Source: Rossellomorea vietnamensis (GTDB lineage: Bacteria; Bacillota; Bacilli; Bacillales; Bacillaceae_B). Taken from it: 64,000 bases of DNA. The DNA lies in contig NZ_VTEH01000007.1 of assembly GCF_008180615.1 (NCBI RefSeq), positions 74,692 through 138,691 of the forward strand. The letters run 5' to 3'. A program made the translations under genes and the position numbers. Shown here piece after piece: positions 49,989 through 58,857 of this stretch (positions are counted from its first letter, which is position 1; each line of letters opens with the position of its first letter). The notes under the pieces were generated by a model that saw only the letters and a list, made by a program, of their open reading frames with translations, was not told the DNA's origin and did no database searches.

Positions 49989-52058
49989 TTGGAAATCATC
50001 ACAAGTTCCCGTTTACAAAAAACCAAAAAATATTTGCGCGCCGCAATCATTCTGGGCCTGCTCTCCACCCTGTTAATCCTGGCTGGACTAGCGGGTTTAT
50101 TGACATACGCCAAAATCCAGGGGCCTCCCCCTCTTGCTGTTCCCCAGTCCACCCTTTTCTATGGTGCTGATGGATCGATCATCGGCGAAAGCAACAGCGG
50201 AGAGAAGAGATACTGGGTGCACCTCGAGAACATTTCACCCGATTTAATCGATGCCACACTGGCTATTGAAGATAAAGGATTTTTCTCGCACCACGGGTTC
50301 GATTTTAAACGAATCACGGCGGCCGGGTTAGCCGACTTGAAGGCAATGGCCAAAGTCCAGGGAGCTTCGACGATTTCGCAGCAGTATGCCCGGAACCTCT
50401 TTCTGACTCATGATAAAACATGGAAAAGGAAGATTTCAGAAGCTCTTTATACTTTGCGTCTGGAGATGAATTATTCCAAGGATGAGATTCTTGAAGGATA
50501 CTTGAACACGATTTATTATGGCCACGGCGCTTACGGGATCGAGGCCGCCAGCCAATTTTATTTTGGAAAGGCTGCAGAAGCTTTGACAGTTGCCGAAGCC
50601 GCAATGCTTGCCGGAATCCCAAAAGGGCCGAGCCTTTATTCTCCGCTTGACTCTTTCGAAAAAGCAAAAGAACGCCAGGGCCTCATCCTCAATGCCATGA
50701 AGGAAGATAAAATGATTACAGATGAGGTTGCCGCTCAGGCTAAGGCGAAAACGTTGGCAATTGTCGGAAAATATCCGCATGAGTCAGTGGAAACCGCTCC
50801 TTATTTCCAGGATGTTGTTAAAAATATTCTCAGGAACCAACTGGGCATTGATGAGCGTACCGTCGAGCTTGGCGGCCTGAAAGTATACACAACACTAAAT
50901 CCGCAGCATCAGCAAGCAGCGGAAGACGTAATTGAAAGAGAGATCGGCCCGGAATCTGATATCCAGGTTGGATTCACGGCCATCAATCCGAAAAACGGGC
51001 ATGTCACCGCCATGGTCGGGGGCAGGAATTATGAGGAAAGTCCCTTCAACCGAGCCGTCCAGGCAGTAAGGCAGCCGGGATCAACCATCAAGCCGCTCCT
51101 TTATTATGCGGCGGTCGAGAAAGGGTTCACCCCTTCTACAACGATGAGGAGCGAACTGACTACGTTCAAATTCGATGACGGACAAAGTGAATACACCCCG
51201 CATAATTTTAACAATAAGTATGCAGGAGATGACATTACATTGGCTCAGGCGATTGCCATTTCGGATAATGTCTATGCCGTCAAGACCCACCTCTTCCTTG
51301 GTGAAGAAACGCTCACCGATACAGCCAAAAAATTCGGCCTTTCAACACCTGTTAAAAAGGTGCCGTCCTCCGCCCTTGGAACTTCCGGCGCAAGAGTCAT
51401 CGATATGGTCAATGCTTATGGGATGTTTGCCAATGGCGGGTATAAAATCCGTCCCGTCTTCATTACAAAGGTGGAAGGCTTCAGCGGGGAAACCATCTAT
51501 GAAAACAAATGGGAAAAGGAACAGGTTCTCGACAGGGATGCCGCATATGTCATGACACACATGCTCAGCGGCATCTTTGACCCCAAGCTGAACGACTATT
51601 CAACTGTGACAGGGATCACCATCCGTAAAGATGCGACAAGACCTTATGCCGGGAAATCAGGCACAACCAATTCAGATAACTGGATGATCGGGTTTGCTCC
51701 CCAGCTCACGGCCGGCGTGTGGACCGGGTATGATAAAGGAAAAGAAATTTCACTAGTAGAGGATAAATACTATGCCAAAAACATTTGGGTCCACTTCATG
51801 GAAGAGGCTTTAAAAGGCGAACCTGTCAAAGCATTCAAGCCAACCAAAAATGTCAAAGGCTATCTCGTCAATCCGCATAACGGAAAGCTCGCAACCAAAG
51901 GGTGTCCGGTCCAGCGCTTCACGTACTTTGTAAAAGGAACTGAACCGACTGAATACTGCGATGAGCATCTTCATGAAGAGACTCCGGCTAAACCGCCGGC
52001 GGCCGAGCCGAAAGAGGAGAAAACACCGTGGTATAAAAAATGGACAGAGTGGTTCTAA
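49989..52058 (+). CDS. pbpG: Class A penicillin-binding protein (PbpG-like)
   Basis: A 689-residue bifunctional peptidoglycan synthase, the same length as B. subtilis PbpG. It has a TTG start with GAGGGA upstream and a membrane anchor at about 18-41. The glycosyltransferase domain has catalytic Glu94 in IEDKGFFSHHGFD and QGASTISQQYARN. The transpeptidase domain has S365-TIK, SDN near 420 and KSGT near 540. In B. subtilis it is forespore-expressed and acts in spore wall synthesis. It lies divergent from speE. Confidence 0.93.
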   Translation: MEIITSSRLQKTKKYLRAAIILGLLSTLLILAGLAGLLTYAKIQGPPPLAVPQSTLFYGADGSIIGESNSGEKRYWVHLENISPDLIDATLAIEDKGFFSHHGFDFKRITAAGLADLKAMAKVQGASTISQQYARNLFLTHDKTWKRKISEALYTLRLEMNYSKDEILEGYLNTIYYGHGAYGIEAASQFYFGKAAEALTVAEAAMLAGIPKGPSLYSPLDSFEKAKERQGLILNAMKEDKMITDEVAAQAKAKTLAIVGKYPHESVETAPYFQDVVKNILRNQLGIDERTVELGGLKVYTTLNPQHQQAAEDVIEREIGPESDIQVGFTAINPKNGHVTAMVGGRNYEESPFNRAVQAVRQPGSTIKPLLYYAAVEKGFTPSTTMRSELTTFKFDDGQSEYTPHNFNNKYAGDDITLAQAIAISDNVYAVKTHLFLGEETLTDTAKKFGLSTPVKKVPSSALGTSGARVIDMVNAYGMFANGGYKIRPVFITKVEGFSGETIYENKWEKEQVLDRDAAYVMTHMLSGIFDPKLNDYSTVTGITIRKDATRPYAGKSGTTNSDNWMIGFAPQLTAGVWTGYDKGKEISLVEDKYYAKNIWVHFMEEALKGEPVKAFKPTKNVKGYLVNPHNGKLATKGCPVQRFTYFVKGTEPTEYCDEHLHEETPAKPPAAEPKEEKTPWYKKWTEWF

Positions 52059-52412
52059 ACTGGTTTCCTGGACGGGACGCAGTATGAGATTGTAACCGGT
52101 ATCAGAGGCTGTCGAACCGCCCGCCAACAATTATCCGGCGCGATTCTTCATCAAGTGCACCGGGCTGTCCAAGAGGCCGGGTGACAGCGGAGCCGCGCAG
52201 CTGAAGCGTAAACAATAAGCATAAGACCATCTAAAAAAGCATAAGAAAAACCCCGGGTTTGTGCGAACCCGGGGTCTTTCATGTCCTAGTTTGATTTGTG
52301 CAAACTGTGATTTAAGTTTACTTTTTTTCTCGCCAATGAGCAAGATGTGAACGATTTTTTCTTACAACTGTCACATTTCGTTCAAACTATTGTCATAATT
52401 TGTAAGAACATT
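52059..52412. other. Convergent gap between pbpG and ywhD
   Basis: About 350 bp with one strong terminator (52246-52274). No gene or repeat seen in the rest. Confidence 0.6.
52246..52274 (-). terminator. Terminator serving ywhD
   Basis: A perfect 9-bp stem CCCCGGGTT / AACCCGGGG. The T run (GTTTTTC) is on the minus strand, so it mainly ends transcription from ywhD, though the hairpin may also act on pbpG. Confidence 0.75.
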
Positions 52413-52922
52413 TCAGACAGAGAGTCCTTCTTTCAGTTTATCTTCAGATCTCTCCCACATTCCTTTATCATGGTTGATGAGGTAGTCTTTTAAGATGCCT
52501 TTTGAACGGTCATCCATGTCATCGACAATGATATGGCGCTTGATTGATTTATCCATCCGGTTCACGTGTTCAGGCAGGGATTTATAGCCTCTGCGTTTTT
52601 CCGTATTGACGACCATTTCACAGGCTGTCACGCCGGCATAATAAGGGCCGTCCGCTTTCCGGTCGATGGTCACCCAGACAAGCCAGTAAGGTTTACCGCC
52701 TTCCGAATCTTCACGATTAGTCGTGAATTTGATTCTTTTTTCCACGGAACTGCGGGCATGCATCGCACCTATGTCAACAAAAGCTTCTCCTTCCTGCACA
52801 TCAACGAATACAGGGGATACATTATCCAGGCTCAAAGAACCGATTCCGAAGCCGCCGTGCCCGTCTGTCGGGTCATTTTTGATAATATTAAAGCCTACTT
52901 TGCTCTTCTTTTTTTCATCCAT
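52413..52922 (-). CDS. ywhD: YwhD family protein
   Basis: A 169-residue conserved Bacillus protein of unknown function. Distinct family segments are GGFGIGSLSLDNVSPVFVDVQEGEAFVDIGAMHARS and EKRRGYKSLPEHVNRMDKSIKRHIIVDDM. No membrane segment or catalytic motif was recognised. The order ywhE(pbpG)-ywhD-ywhC-ywhB matches B. subtilis. Confidence 0.88.
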   Translation of the reverse strand: MDEKKKSKVGFNIIKNDPTDGHGGFGIGSLSLDNVSPVFVDVQEGEAFVDIGAMHARSSVEKRIKFTTNREDSEGGKPYWLVWVTIDRKADGPYYAGVTACEMVVNTEKRRGYKSLPEHVNRMDKSIKRHIIVDDMDDRSKGILKDYLINHDKGMWERSEDKLKEGLSV

Positions 52923-53138
52923 CTATATCGCTCCTTCTGCTTTATGAAAATCTTTTCGTAAACTTTGTTGCTATTTGATACTTATTCTGAGAAATATCTA
53001 TCTCAAAAAGGAAAAAATATGGTAATACCGAAAGAAAAAGAGCTGCTCTTCCTCGATAAGAGATAAAACTCTTAGTATCCGGGGAAAAATCCGGATTTTA
53101 GGATTTTTCTAAAAGCAACAATATATCCGAAAACAGCC

Positions 53139-53801
53139 TTATGAAAATAATGAAAATACCGCATAGTAAATCGTATTGAACGTCTGTCCCACAGCACTCA
53201 TCCCGCCGTTGATCACCGGCCAGATCGTGTAACGGTCAAGAGGGGTAATGACCAAAATCAAAAACAGCAGAACGCCATATTGTTCATACTGCGACATCTT
53301 TGAGCGCAGGCGGGGCGAAACAAGGTCCTCGATAATCCGGTAGCCGTCCAAGGGAGGAAACGGCAATAGATTAAATATGAACAAAAGGATGTTCAGGTAT
53401 ACAATCATATTGAAAAGGTCGATGAAAAACTGGGGAACGACCGTGCCGAAACCAAAAGTGATGATAAAATAAAAAATTCCGTAAGCGATGAACGCTATGA
53501 GGAAGTTGCTCAGCGGTCCCGCCACCGACACAAGCACCCCTGCCAGCTTCGGCTTCTTGAAGTTGAAGCGGTTCACAGGAACAGGCCTTGCCCAGCCGAA
53601 GCCGGCAATCAAGATAAAGAGGGTCCCGATTGGATCTAAGTGCTGAATCGGATTAAGGGTAAGCCTTCCTTGATCCTTCGCGGTATCATCCCCGAATTTG
53701 TGTGCTACATAAGCGTGTGCATATTCGTGAAACGTGAATGCCAGGATCAAGGCAATGATCACGAAAGGAAGCTCTTCTAAATTAAAGGCTAAAAAGTCCA
53801 A
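53139..53801 (-). CDS. ywhC: Site-2-protease-family membrane metalloprotease YwhC
   Basis: A 220-residue polytopic M50-type protease. The zinc motif HEYAH is at residues 25-29 inside the first membrane helix. The third ligand Asp lies in NLLPFPPLDGYRII. About five membrane segments are present, and there is no PDZ domain. Substrate unknown. The position matches B. subtilis ywhC. Confidence 0.9.
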   Translation of the reverse strand: MDFLAFNLEELPFVIIALILAFTFHEYAHAYVAHKFGDDTAKDQGRLTLNPIQHLDPIGTLFILIAGFGWARPVPVNRFNFKKPKLAGVLVSVAGPLSNFLIAFIAYGIFYFIITFGFGTVVPQFFIDLFNMIVYLNILLFIFNLLPFPPLDGYRIIEDLVSPRLRSKMSQYEQYGVLLFLILVITPLDRYTIWPVINGGMSAVGQTFNTIYYAVFSLFS

Positions 53802-53979
53802 TGTCTGTTCTCCTTCATATACATAAATGATTTTAAAAATAGGTAATATCTCTATCTAAATATTCTCTATCATCCAGACTTGCTCCTTCTGGAAAATACG
53901 ATAAACTTTTAACTGGAAGATATTTTTCTCAATATCCCCATAATGATTGTAACAAAATTATAGAACAGGAGCGAAGCCC

Positions 53980-54168
53980 ATGCCTTATGTAACCGTTAAA
54001 ATGATCGAAGGACGCAGTGAGGACCAAAAGAAAGCCCTGGTCGAAAAGGTAACTGCAGCTGTCAGCGAAACAACAGGTGCCCCTGAAGAGAAAGTCGTCG
54101 TATTCATAGAGGAAATGAGCAAGAATCATTATGCCGTGGGTGGAAAACGTCTAAGTGACGAAGAATAG
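53980..54168 (+). CDS. ywhB: 4-oxalocrotonate tautomerase family enzyme
   Basis: A 62-residue tautomerase. Pro2 becomes the catalytic N-terminal base after Met removal (MPYVTVKMIEGRS). The basic residues Arg12 and the one in GGKRLSD are conserved. It is a hexameric mini-enzyme whose natural substrate in Bacillus is unknown. The tail SDEE is typical. It is followed by a strong terminator. Confidence 0.92.
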   Translation: MPYVTVKMIEGRSEDQKKALVEKVTAAVSETTGAPEEKVVVFIEEMSKNHYAVGGKRLSDEE

Positions 54169-54193
54169 TCATTTTGTTTTCCCGTCTCAGCAG

Positions 54194-54230
54194 AAAAGCC
54201 GCCGGTCCAATGTGACTGGCGGCTTTTTTT
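54194..54230 (+). terminator. Terminator of ywhB
   Basis: AAAGCCGCCGGT and ACTGGCGGCTTT arms (one G-U) followed by seven T. Confidence 0.85.
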
Positions 54231-54289
54231 GAGCTTCGCCTCCATTTCACTCTATCTGCTCTTGTGTAACTGTGAGCTCCCTTGAGACC

Positions 54290-54850
54290 TCCCACCAGTA
54301 TTGGGACCCCTAGAAGTTCTCTTGGTTACCTTTTCTTGCTTTACCACTACCATTTGGGCACCTAGAAGCTTTCTTGGTTACCTTTTTCATGCTTTCCCAC
54401 TACCATTTGGGCACTTAGAAGCTCCCTTGGTTACCTTTTCTTGCTTTCCCACCAGTGTTTGGGCACCTAGAAGCTCCCTTGGTTACCTTTTCTTGCTTTC
54501 CCACTACCATTTGGGCACCTAGAAGCTCCCTTGGTTACCTTTTCTCGCTTTCCCACCACCATTTGGACCCCTAGAAGCTCCCTTGGTTACCTTTTCTTGC
54601 TTTCCCACCACCATTTAGGCACCTAGAAGCTCCCTTGGTTACCTTCCCTTGCTTATCCACTACCATTTGGGCACCTAGAAGCTTTTTGGTTACTCTTCCT
54701 CACTTTCCCACCAGCACTTGGGCGTCTAAAAGCCTCCTTGACACCGCTTCCCAGAAAATTTCACTGACCATGGGTCTCTAAAAACCTCCTTGACACCTTT
54801 CCCCTGCTAACCTTACTCTTTCCAGGTCTCTAAAACCCAGACTCCCACCC
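54290..54850. repeat. 52-bp tandem repeat, about eleven copies
   Basis: Consensus unit: CCTAGAAGCTCCCTTGG, TTACCTTTTCTTGCTTTCCC, ACYACCATTTGGGCA. The TAGAAG (later TAAAA) landmark falls at 54311, 54363, 54416, 54468, 54520, 54572, 54624, 54676, 54727, 54779 and 54831. Every interval is 51-53 bp, even where the last three copies have diverged strongly. It fills the convergent gap between ywhB and ywgA. Confidence 0.92.
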
Positions 54851-54899
54851 GAAAATCCATACCGCCCGATCCTTCCTCACCAAAGGGTCTCCGCATAAC

Positions 54900-54927
54900 A
54901 AAAAAACCCGCCACATCAGTGACAGGC
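54900..54927 (-). terminator. Terminator of ywgA
   Basis: Arms GCCTGTCAC and GTGGCGGGT (G-U pairs included) followed by seven T on the minus strand, just past the stop. Confidence 0.7.
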
Positions 54928-54934
54928 TCCGAGA

Positions 54935-55441
54935 TTATTGCACAATCTTCTCTTTCAGTGATTCGATATATTCATAGGCAGTATCGATTTCTTCTACCGT
55001 ATACTTCTGCTTGCTCTTCAGGGTAAAGATCTTTTCTTCCACTTCTTCACGAGGCAGGTTATCGAAATATAACACTGTTGATACGAGTTCCAGGAAACGG
55101 GAAGGCTGCTCGTTCATGGCCTCCAGGCAGTCCTTCAGGAACGGCATGTCCGTTTCATACATGTTCAAAAAGCCCTGTCCTTCTTCTGTCACGGTGTAAC
55201 GGTATTGGTAGTAGCCGCCTTTTTTCTCTTTGAGCTCGCTGATGAAGCCCATGTTACATAGTTCTTCCACTCGAAGGGTCAGCTCCTCAGAGTAAGGACC
55301 GTAGAAATGAAACTGGAATTTTTCTTGAAAAGGGAACGATAATTTCTTGGCAATATATATCATTTTCTGCAGTTTTTTTCTGCCGGTAATTTCCCCGGAA
55401 GCCAAAAATGCACTCATTAATTTCGTGTGATCCTTTAACAC
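54935..55441 (-). CDS. ywgA: YwgA family protein
   Basis: A 168-residue protein. GTG at 55439-55441 is chosen because AGGAG lies upstream and the family starts at LKDHTKLMSAFLASGEITGRKKLQKMIY; the frame runs further but without homology. It has a winged-helix look: a PadR/antitoxin-like FYGPYSEELTLRVEELCNMGFI and YTVTEEGQGFL. Function unknown. It lies downstream of ywfO in the same direction. Confidence 0.82.
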   Translation of the reverse strand: MLKDHTKLMSAFLASGEITGRKKLQKMIYIAKKLSFPFQEKFQFHFYGPYSEELTLRVEELCNMGFISELKEKKGGYYQYRYTVTEEGQGFLNMYETDMPFLKDCLEAMNEQPSRFLELVSTVLYFDNLPREEVEEKIFTLKSKQKYTVEEIDTAYEYIESLKEKIVQ

Positions 55442-55496
55442 TTTTACTTCATCTCCTACTTCAAAAATTACTCGGTGTTCCGCCATTAGGTGCACG

Positions 55497-55567
55497 GAGG
55501 CCGTCTCAGAAGTTTCCGGACCCAATTCTGCAACCGCGGTTCCGGCTATGGCTTATGAGACAGCCTC
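55497..55567. repeat. Inverted repeat between ywfO and ywgA
   Basis: GAGGCCGTCTCA and TGAGACAGCCTC pair at 11 of 12 positions across a 47-nt interior with two TTCCGG copies. It starts 9 nt after the ywfO stop. It may be a terminator-like hairpin or a small repeat element. Confidence 0.5.
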
Positions 55568-55575
55568 ACTATGAA

Positions 55576-56877
55576 TCAATCGAGTTCCAAAATGGAACGG
55601 ATTTGTCTTTTGATGGTTTTCTTGGATGTTTCATCATATAAAAAATCGGCAGGGTAATAGAGTTTGTGGTCTGTTCGTCTTTTACCTGAGATCGCGTCCA
55701 CGATATCAGACTGCCTGGACAATTCCTTCAAGTCGTTGCCCGGCATCAGTAAATGAATCGGCAGACGCTCCTCTTCTTCCCCCGGCCGGTAAAAATCATA
55801 CGGAAGATCCGATGATGAATCGACGACCAGATAGTACTCCGGATCGATTCCGGCTTTTTTGAATAGCGTTTCCAGCTCACTATGTTTCTTGTATTCCTTC
55901 GCTGGATCGAATTCAACGTATTTGAAAAGGTTTCTGTTCATAAAGCGGCGGCAGAGGTCGCTCAGCACAGGATCATCCTCCTCTTCCCATGTCTGGAAGT
56001 AGAACATGATCACCGCTTCATCCAGCTTTAAATAATCCTCAAGTGATACGTCCTCTTCAAAGAGGGAATAAAAATGGAGAGGATCATATTTGAAAGCATA
56101 CGAATCTTGATAAAGGTCTTTTGCACGATGAAGGATTTTAGTCAGAATTACTTCCGCACTCCGCGTAACAGGATGGAAATACACCTGCCAGTACATCTGA
56201 TAACGGCTCATTATGTAATCCTCCACTGCATGCATCCCGCTCGACTTAATGACGACCTGGTCTTCCCTCGGCCTCATCACGCGCAGGATCCGCTCCATAT
56301 CGAAGTGGCCGTAGCTGACCCCTGTAAAATAGGCATCGCGCTGCAAATAGTCCATCCTGTCAGCATCGATCTGGCTGGAAATCAGGCTGACGACCTGCTT
56401 GTTGGCATAGGTTTTCGCTATGACCTCAGCAACATGCTTGGGAAACTCACTGCCTACTCTTGAAAGGACCTGGTTAACTTCAGTATTTCCCAGAATAATT
56501 TCCTGTGTGAAATGCTCATGATCGAGATGGAAGACCTTTTCGAAAGAATGGGAAAAAGGTCCATGACCTAAATCATGAAGCAATGCAGCACATAAACTTA
56601 AAAGTCTCTCATCCTGGCTCCATTCCGGCCGGCCCTGAAAGACATCGTCTACAATCCGGCGGACAATCTCATAGACACCGAGGGAATGATTCAAACGGCT
56701 GTGTTCTGCGCCATGGAACGTCAAATAAGTGGTTCCGAGCTGTCTGATCCGCCTCAGCCTCTGGAACTCCTTTGTCCCGATTAAATCCCAAATGACCTGA
56801 TCTTTCACGTGTACATAACGATGAACAGGGTCTTTAAAAACTTTTTCCTCATGCAACTTCAATTTGGAATATTCCAT
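55576..56877 (-). CDS. ywfO: HD-domain phosphohydrolase YwfO (dNTPase-like)
   Basis: A 433-residue HD-superfamily protein. Metal ligands are in HSRLNHSLGVYE, ALLHDLGHGPFSHSFE and SSQIDADRMDYLQRDAYFTG, the pattern of SAMHD1/dGTPase-like enzymes. Bacillus homologues are likely deoxynucleotide triphosphohydrolases. GAGGG precedes the ATG. The order relative to ywgA and rsfA is conserved with B. subtilis. Confidence 0.9.
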   Translation of the reverse strand: MEYSKLKLHEEKVFKDPVHRYVHVKDQVIWDLIGTKEFQRLRRIRQLGTTYLTFHGAEHSRLNHSLGVYEIVRRIVDDVFQGRPEWSQDERLLSLCAALLHDLGHGPFSHSFEKVFHLDHEHFTQEIILGNTEVNQVLSRVGSEFPKHVAEVIAKTYANKQVVSLISSQIDADRMDYLQRDAYFTGVSYGHFDMERILRVMRPREDQVVIKSSGMHAVEDYIMSRYQMYWQVYFHPVTRSAEVILTKILHRAKDLYQDSYAFKYDPLHFYSLFEEDVSLEDYLKLDEAVIMFYFQTWEEEDDPVLSDLCRRFMNRNLFKYVEFDPAKEYKKHSELETLFKKAGIDPEYYLVVDSSSDLPYDFYRPGEEEERLPIHLLMPGNDLKELSRQSDIVDAISGKRRTDHKLYYPADFLYDETSKKTIKRQIRSILELD

Positions 56878-57105
56878 CCTTTACCCTCTTCCTGTCTAAC
56901 ATATATCCATTATAGACGGTTTTTTTTATAAAAACATCTCGAAGCCTGTCGAAAAATAAATAGAATTGCTGAAAATTGTTTATATCTCAAGGATTAAATG
57001 CCCTAAAAATTTTTTGCTCCAGAAACGGCTCTTGACAGACTCAAAGTACCCTTCCCGGGCAGAAGAACAACGAAACTATTAGAAAAAATTAATTTTAACA
57101 TATTC

Positions 57106-57134
57106 GTATAGATTCTATTTATTTTGTACAAACT
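57106..57134 (+). promoter_or_regulatory. Predicted sigma-F-type promoter of rsfA
   Basis: GTATA, a 15-bp spacer and GTACAAACT, fitting GYWTA-N15-GGNRANAMT with two mismatches. The start is expected about 34 nt before the rsfA ATG. rsfA is a known sigma-F target in B. subtilis. Confidence 0.55.
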
Positions 57135-57174
57135 TCTAGTAAGAAAAGTTACTAAAATAAGGGAGTTGGAATAA

Positions 57175-57978
57175 ATGAAATCTAGACAGGATGCCTGGAC
57201 AGAAGAAGATGATCTGTTATTAGCCGAAACGGTTTTACGCCATGTAAGAGAAGGCAGCACACAGCTGAACGCGTTTGAAGAGGTAGGGGACAAATTGAAC
57301 CGCACTTCCGCCGCATGCGGTTTTCGCTGGAATGCTGTAGTCCGCCACCAATATGAAAAAGCATTGAGCCTGGCGAAGAAACAGCGCAAACAGAGACAGC
57401 GCCTGCTCGGCAAAGACCAGGGCGGCAAGAAGAAGTTGTTATATCAGCCCCCGGCACCTTCATATGATGAAATCGACGCAATGTCTCTATCAATGTCTTC
57501 TGAAATGAGCGAAGAAGAACAAGAGTATACTAGTCCGGTTATGGAAACCATGGAAGCCGATACAGAATTTGCAGAAGAAACAGTCCAAGTTGATGAAGTG
57601 AATCCTTCTGCGGGAGCACCGGTCTACACTGCACCAGCTGCCAAGCGCGAACCGGTTCAAGGCAGAATGGAAATGTCTCTTGAAAAAGTCATTATGTATT
57701 TGCAAAACCTGGCACATTCGAATTTCCACTCAGATATTTTAAAAAGTGAGAATCAGAGATTGAAACATGAAAATGCTGAAATCAGACGCGAGAATGCCGA
57801 TCTGCAAAAGAAAATCGGCGAACTTGAAAAGAATACAGTGACCATGCAGGAAGATTACGAAACCATGATGCAGATCATGAACCGTGCAAGAAAGCTTGTA
57901 CTATTTGAGGATGAAGAAGGAAAAGCTCCAAGATTCAAAATGGACCGAAACGGCAACCTTGAAAAAGTAGCTGAATAA
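57175..57978 (+). CDS. rsfA: Prespore-specific transcription regulator RsfA
   Basis: A 267-residue forespore regulator. The N-terminal Myb/SANT-like helix bundle (about 1-60: [20 protein letters not shown] and [14 protein letters not shown]) binds DNA. A basic stretch ([13 protein letters not shown]) and an acidic linker follow. The C-terminal coiled coil (about 190-245) has [27 protein letters not shown] precedes the ATG. The TAA stop overlaps the start of a repeat element. RsfA modulates sigma-F genes such as spoIIR, which is also in this window. Confidence 0.92.
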   Translation: MKSRQDAWTEEDDLLLAETVLRHVREGSTQLNAFEEVGDKLNRTSAACGFRWNAVVRHQYEKALSLAKKQRKQRQRLLGKDQGGKKKLLYQPPAPSYDEIDAMSLSMSSEMSEEEQEYTSPVMETMEADTEFAEETVQVDEVNPSAGAPVYTAPAAKREPVQGRMEMSLEKVIMYLQNLAHSNFHSDILKSENQRLKHENAEIRRENADLQKKIGELEKNTVTMQEDYETMMQIMNRARKLVLFEDEEGKAPRFKMDRNGNLEKVAE

Positions 57979-58012
57979 AAAAGCGCAAGCGCCTTGATCA
58001 GCCCCGACAGGC
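57974..58012. repeat. Fragment of the AATAAAAAGCG repeat at the rsfA stop
   Basis: AATAAAAAAGCGCAAGCGCC, then CTTGATCAGCCCCGACAGGC, resembles the left end of the 44150 element and includes the rsfA TAA. A possible right-end piece, CCCTGAGGGACTAGGCGCTGG, lies at 58661-58681. Confidence 0.6.
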
Positions 58013-58078
58013 AAATGTTCCAAAGAGAAAAAAAGGCGGTTTTTCCTTGAGGCCACTGAAAAAGTCCAAAATTTGTTT

Positions 58079-58122
58079 AAAGGCAGAATCGCTCACTTCC
58101 AAGAGCGATTCTGCCTTTCTCA
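58079..58122 (+). terminator. Terminator of rsfA
   Basis: A perfect 16-bp stem AAAGGCAGAATCGCTC / GAGCGATTCTGCCTTT with an 8-nt loop, about 100 nt past the stop. Confidence 0.8.
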
Positions 58123-58249
58123 TAAAAGTTTATGAAAGAGTGCTGGTTTTTTGTTGAGGAAGCCCACTCCGCCTGGTTGGGTGAATAATGTAATGGGCTT
58201 TAGAGAGAAAAAATCGTCCAGTCACTCTCTTAATTAGGTGCTCAGCCGT

Positions 58250-58440
58250 AAACAAGGGAATTTTTTTCCCTTATCTCCAATTTCAAACTTATTACGGGGA
58301 AAATAGAGGAACTATTTTCCCTTATATGATAAAAAGCACAATTTTACTAGCAGATTAAGCTAATTAAGGGAACTTTATTCCTCTATTTTAGCTTTTCTTA
58401 GAGTTTTGTAAGAAATAAGGGAATCTCTTTCCTCTATTTT
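58250..58440. repeat. AAGGGAA/TTCCCTT repeat array, locus 2
   Basis: Unit starts near 58253, 58304, 58375 and 58426 (intervals 51, 71 and 51 bp). Units read ACAAGGGAATTTTTTTCCC, ATAGAGGAACTATTTTCCC, TTAAGGGAACTTTATTCCTC and ATAAGGGAATCTCTTTCCTC. It is within the ~880-bp gap between rsfA and lipL; no gene was seen in that gap. Confidence 0.75.
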
Positions 58441-58737
58441 CTATCCAAAACACTGAACTACATAGTTAAGCACCACCGGCCAGTGCCTTTAATTAGCACC
58501 CTTCTATCTTTCCACCGGTGGCAGGCAAATAAAAAACTCCCAAGGATTCTAAAGTTGATGAAGGATAGTTGACTTTATCTTAGATTAAAGCAAATAGATT
58601 ATAAAATTCGATAGATTTTCAGTCCCCTCCTTCCCTTTTATTCTCTTTGGGTTATTTGCCCCTGAGGGACTAGGCGCTGGATTCAGAAACGCTGCCTAAT
58701 TTTCAATTTAAAAATTTTATACGTTCTTATCTTTTAA

Positions 58738-58773
58738 AATAAACAGCACTCGCGGCGGCCAGTGCTGTTTTGT
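58738..58773 (-). terminator. Second stem-loop downstream of lipL
   Basis: A perfect 10-bp stem AAACAGCACT / AGTGCTGTTT with T-rich flanks on both strands. Confidence 0.7.
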
Positions 58774-58826
58774 TTGAAGTGATAATTTAAACCTTGGATC
58801 AAAAGGATACCTCTAAGCGATGAAGA

Positions 58827-58856
58827 TAAAATCGGCAGCCCAATGGACCACCGATT
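58827..58856 (-). terminator. Stem-loop directly after lipL
   Basis: AAATCGG and CCGATTT(T) arms with an internal loop, starting 2 nt past the stop. Confidence 0.5.
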
Positions 58857-58857
58857 T

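Noticed and set aside
49934-49989. Alternative sigma-G promoter TGAATA-N18-CATAGGA before pbpG
   Set aside because: Its start site would fall at or after the ribosome site, leaving too little leader for translation.
54290-54850. CRISPR-like array
   Set aside because: The entire 52-bp unit repeats, with no variable spacers and no cas genes nearby; it is a plain tandem repeat.
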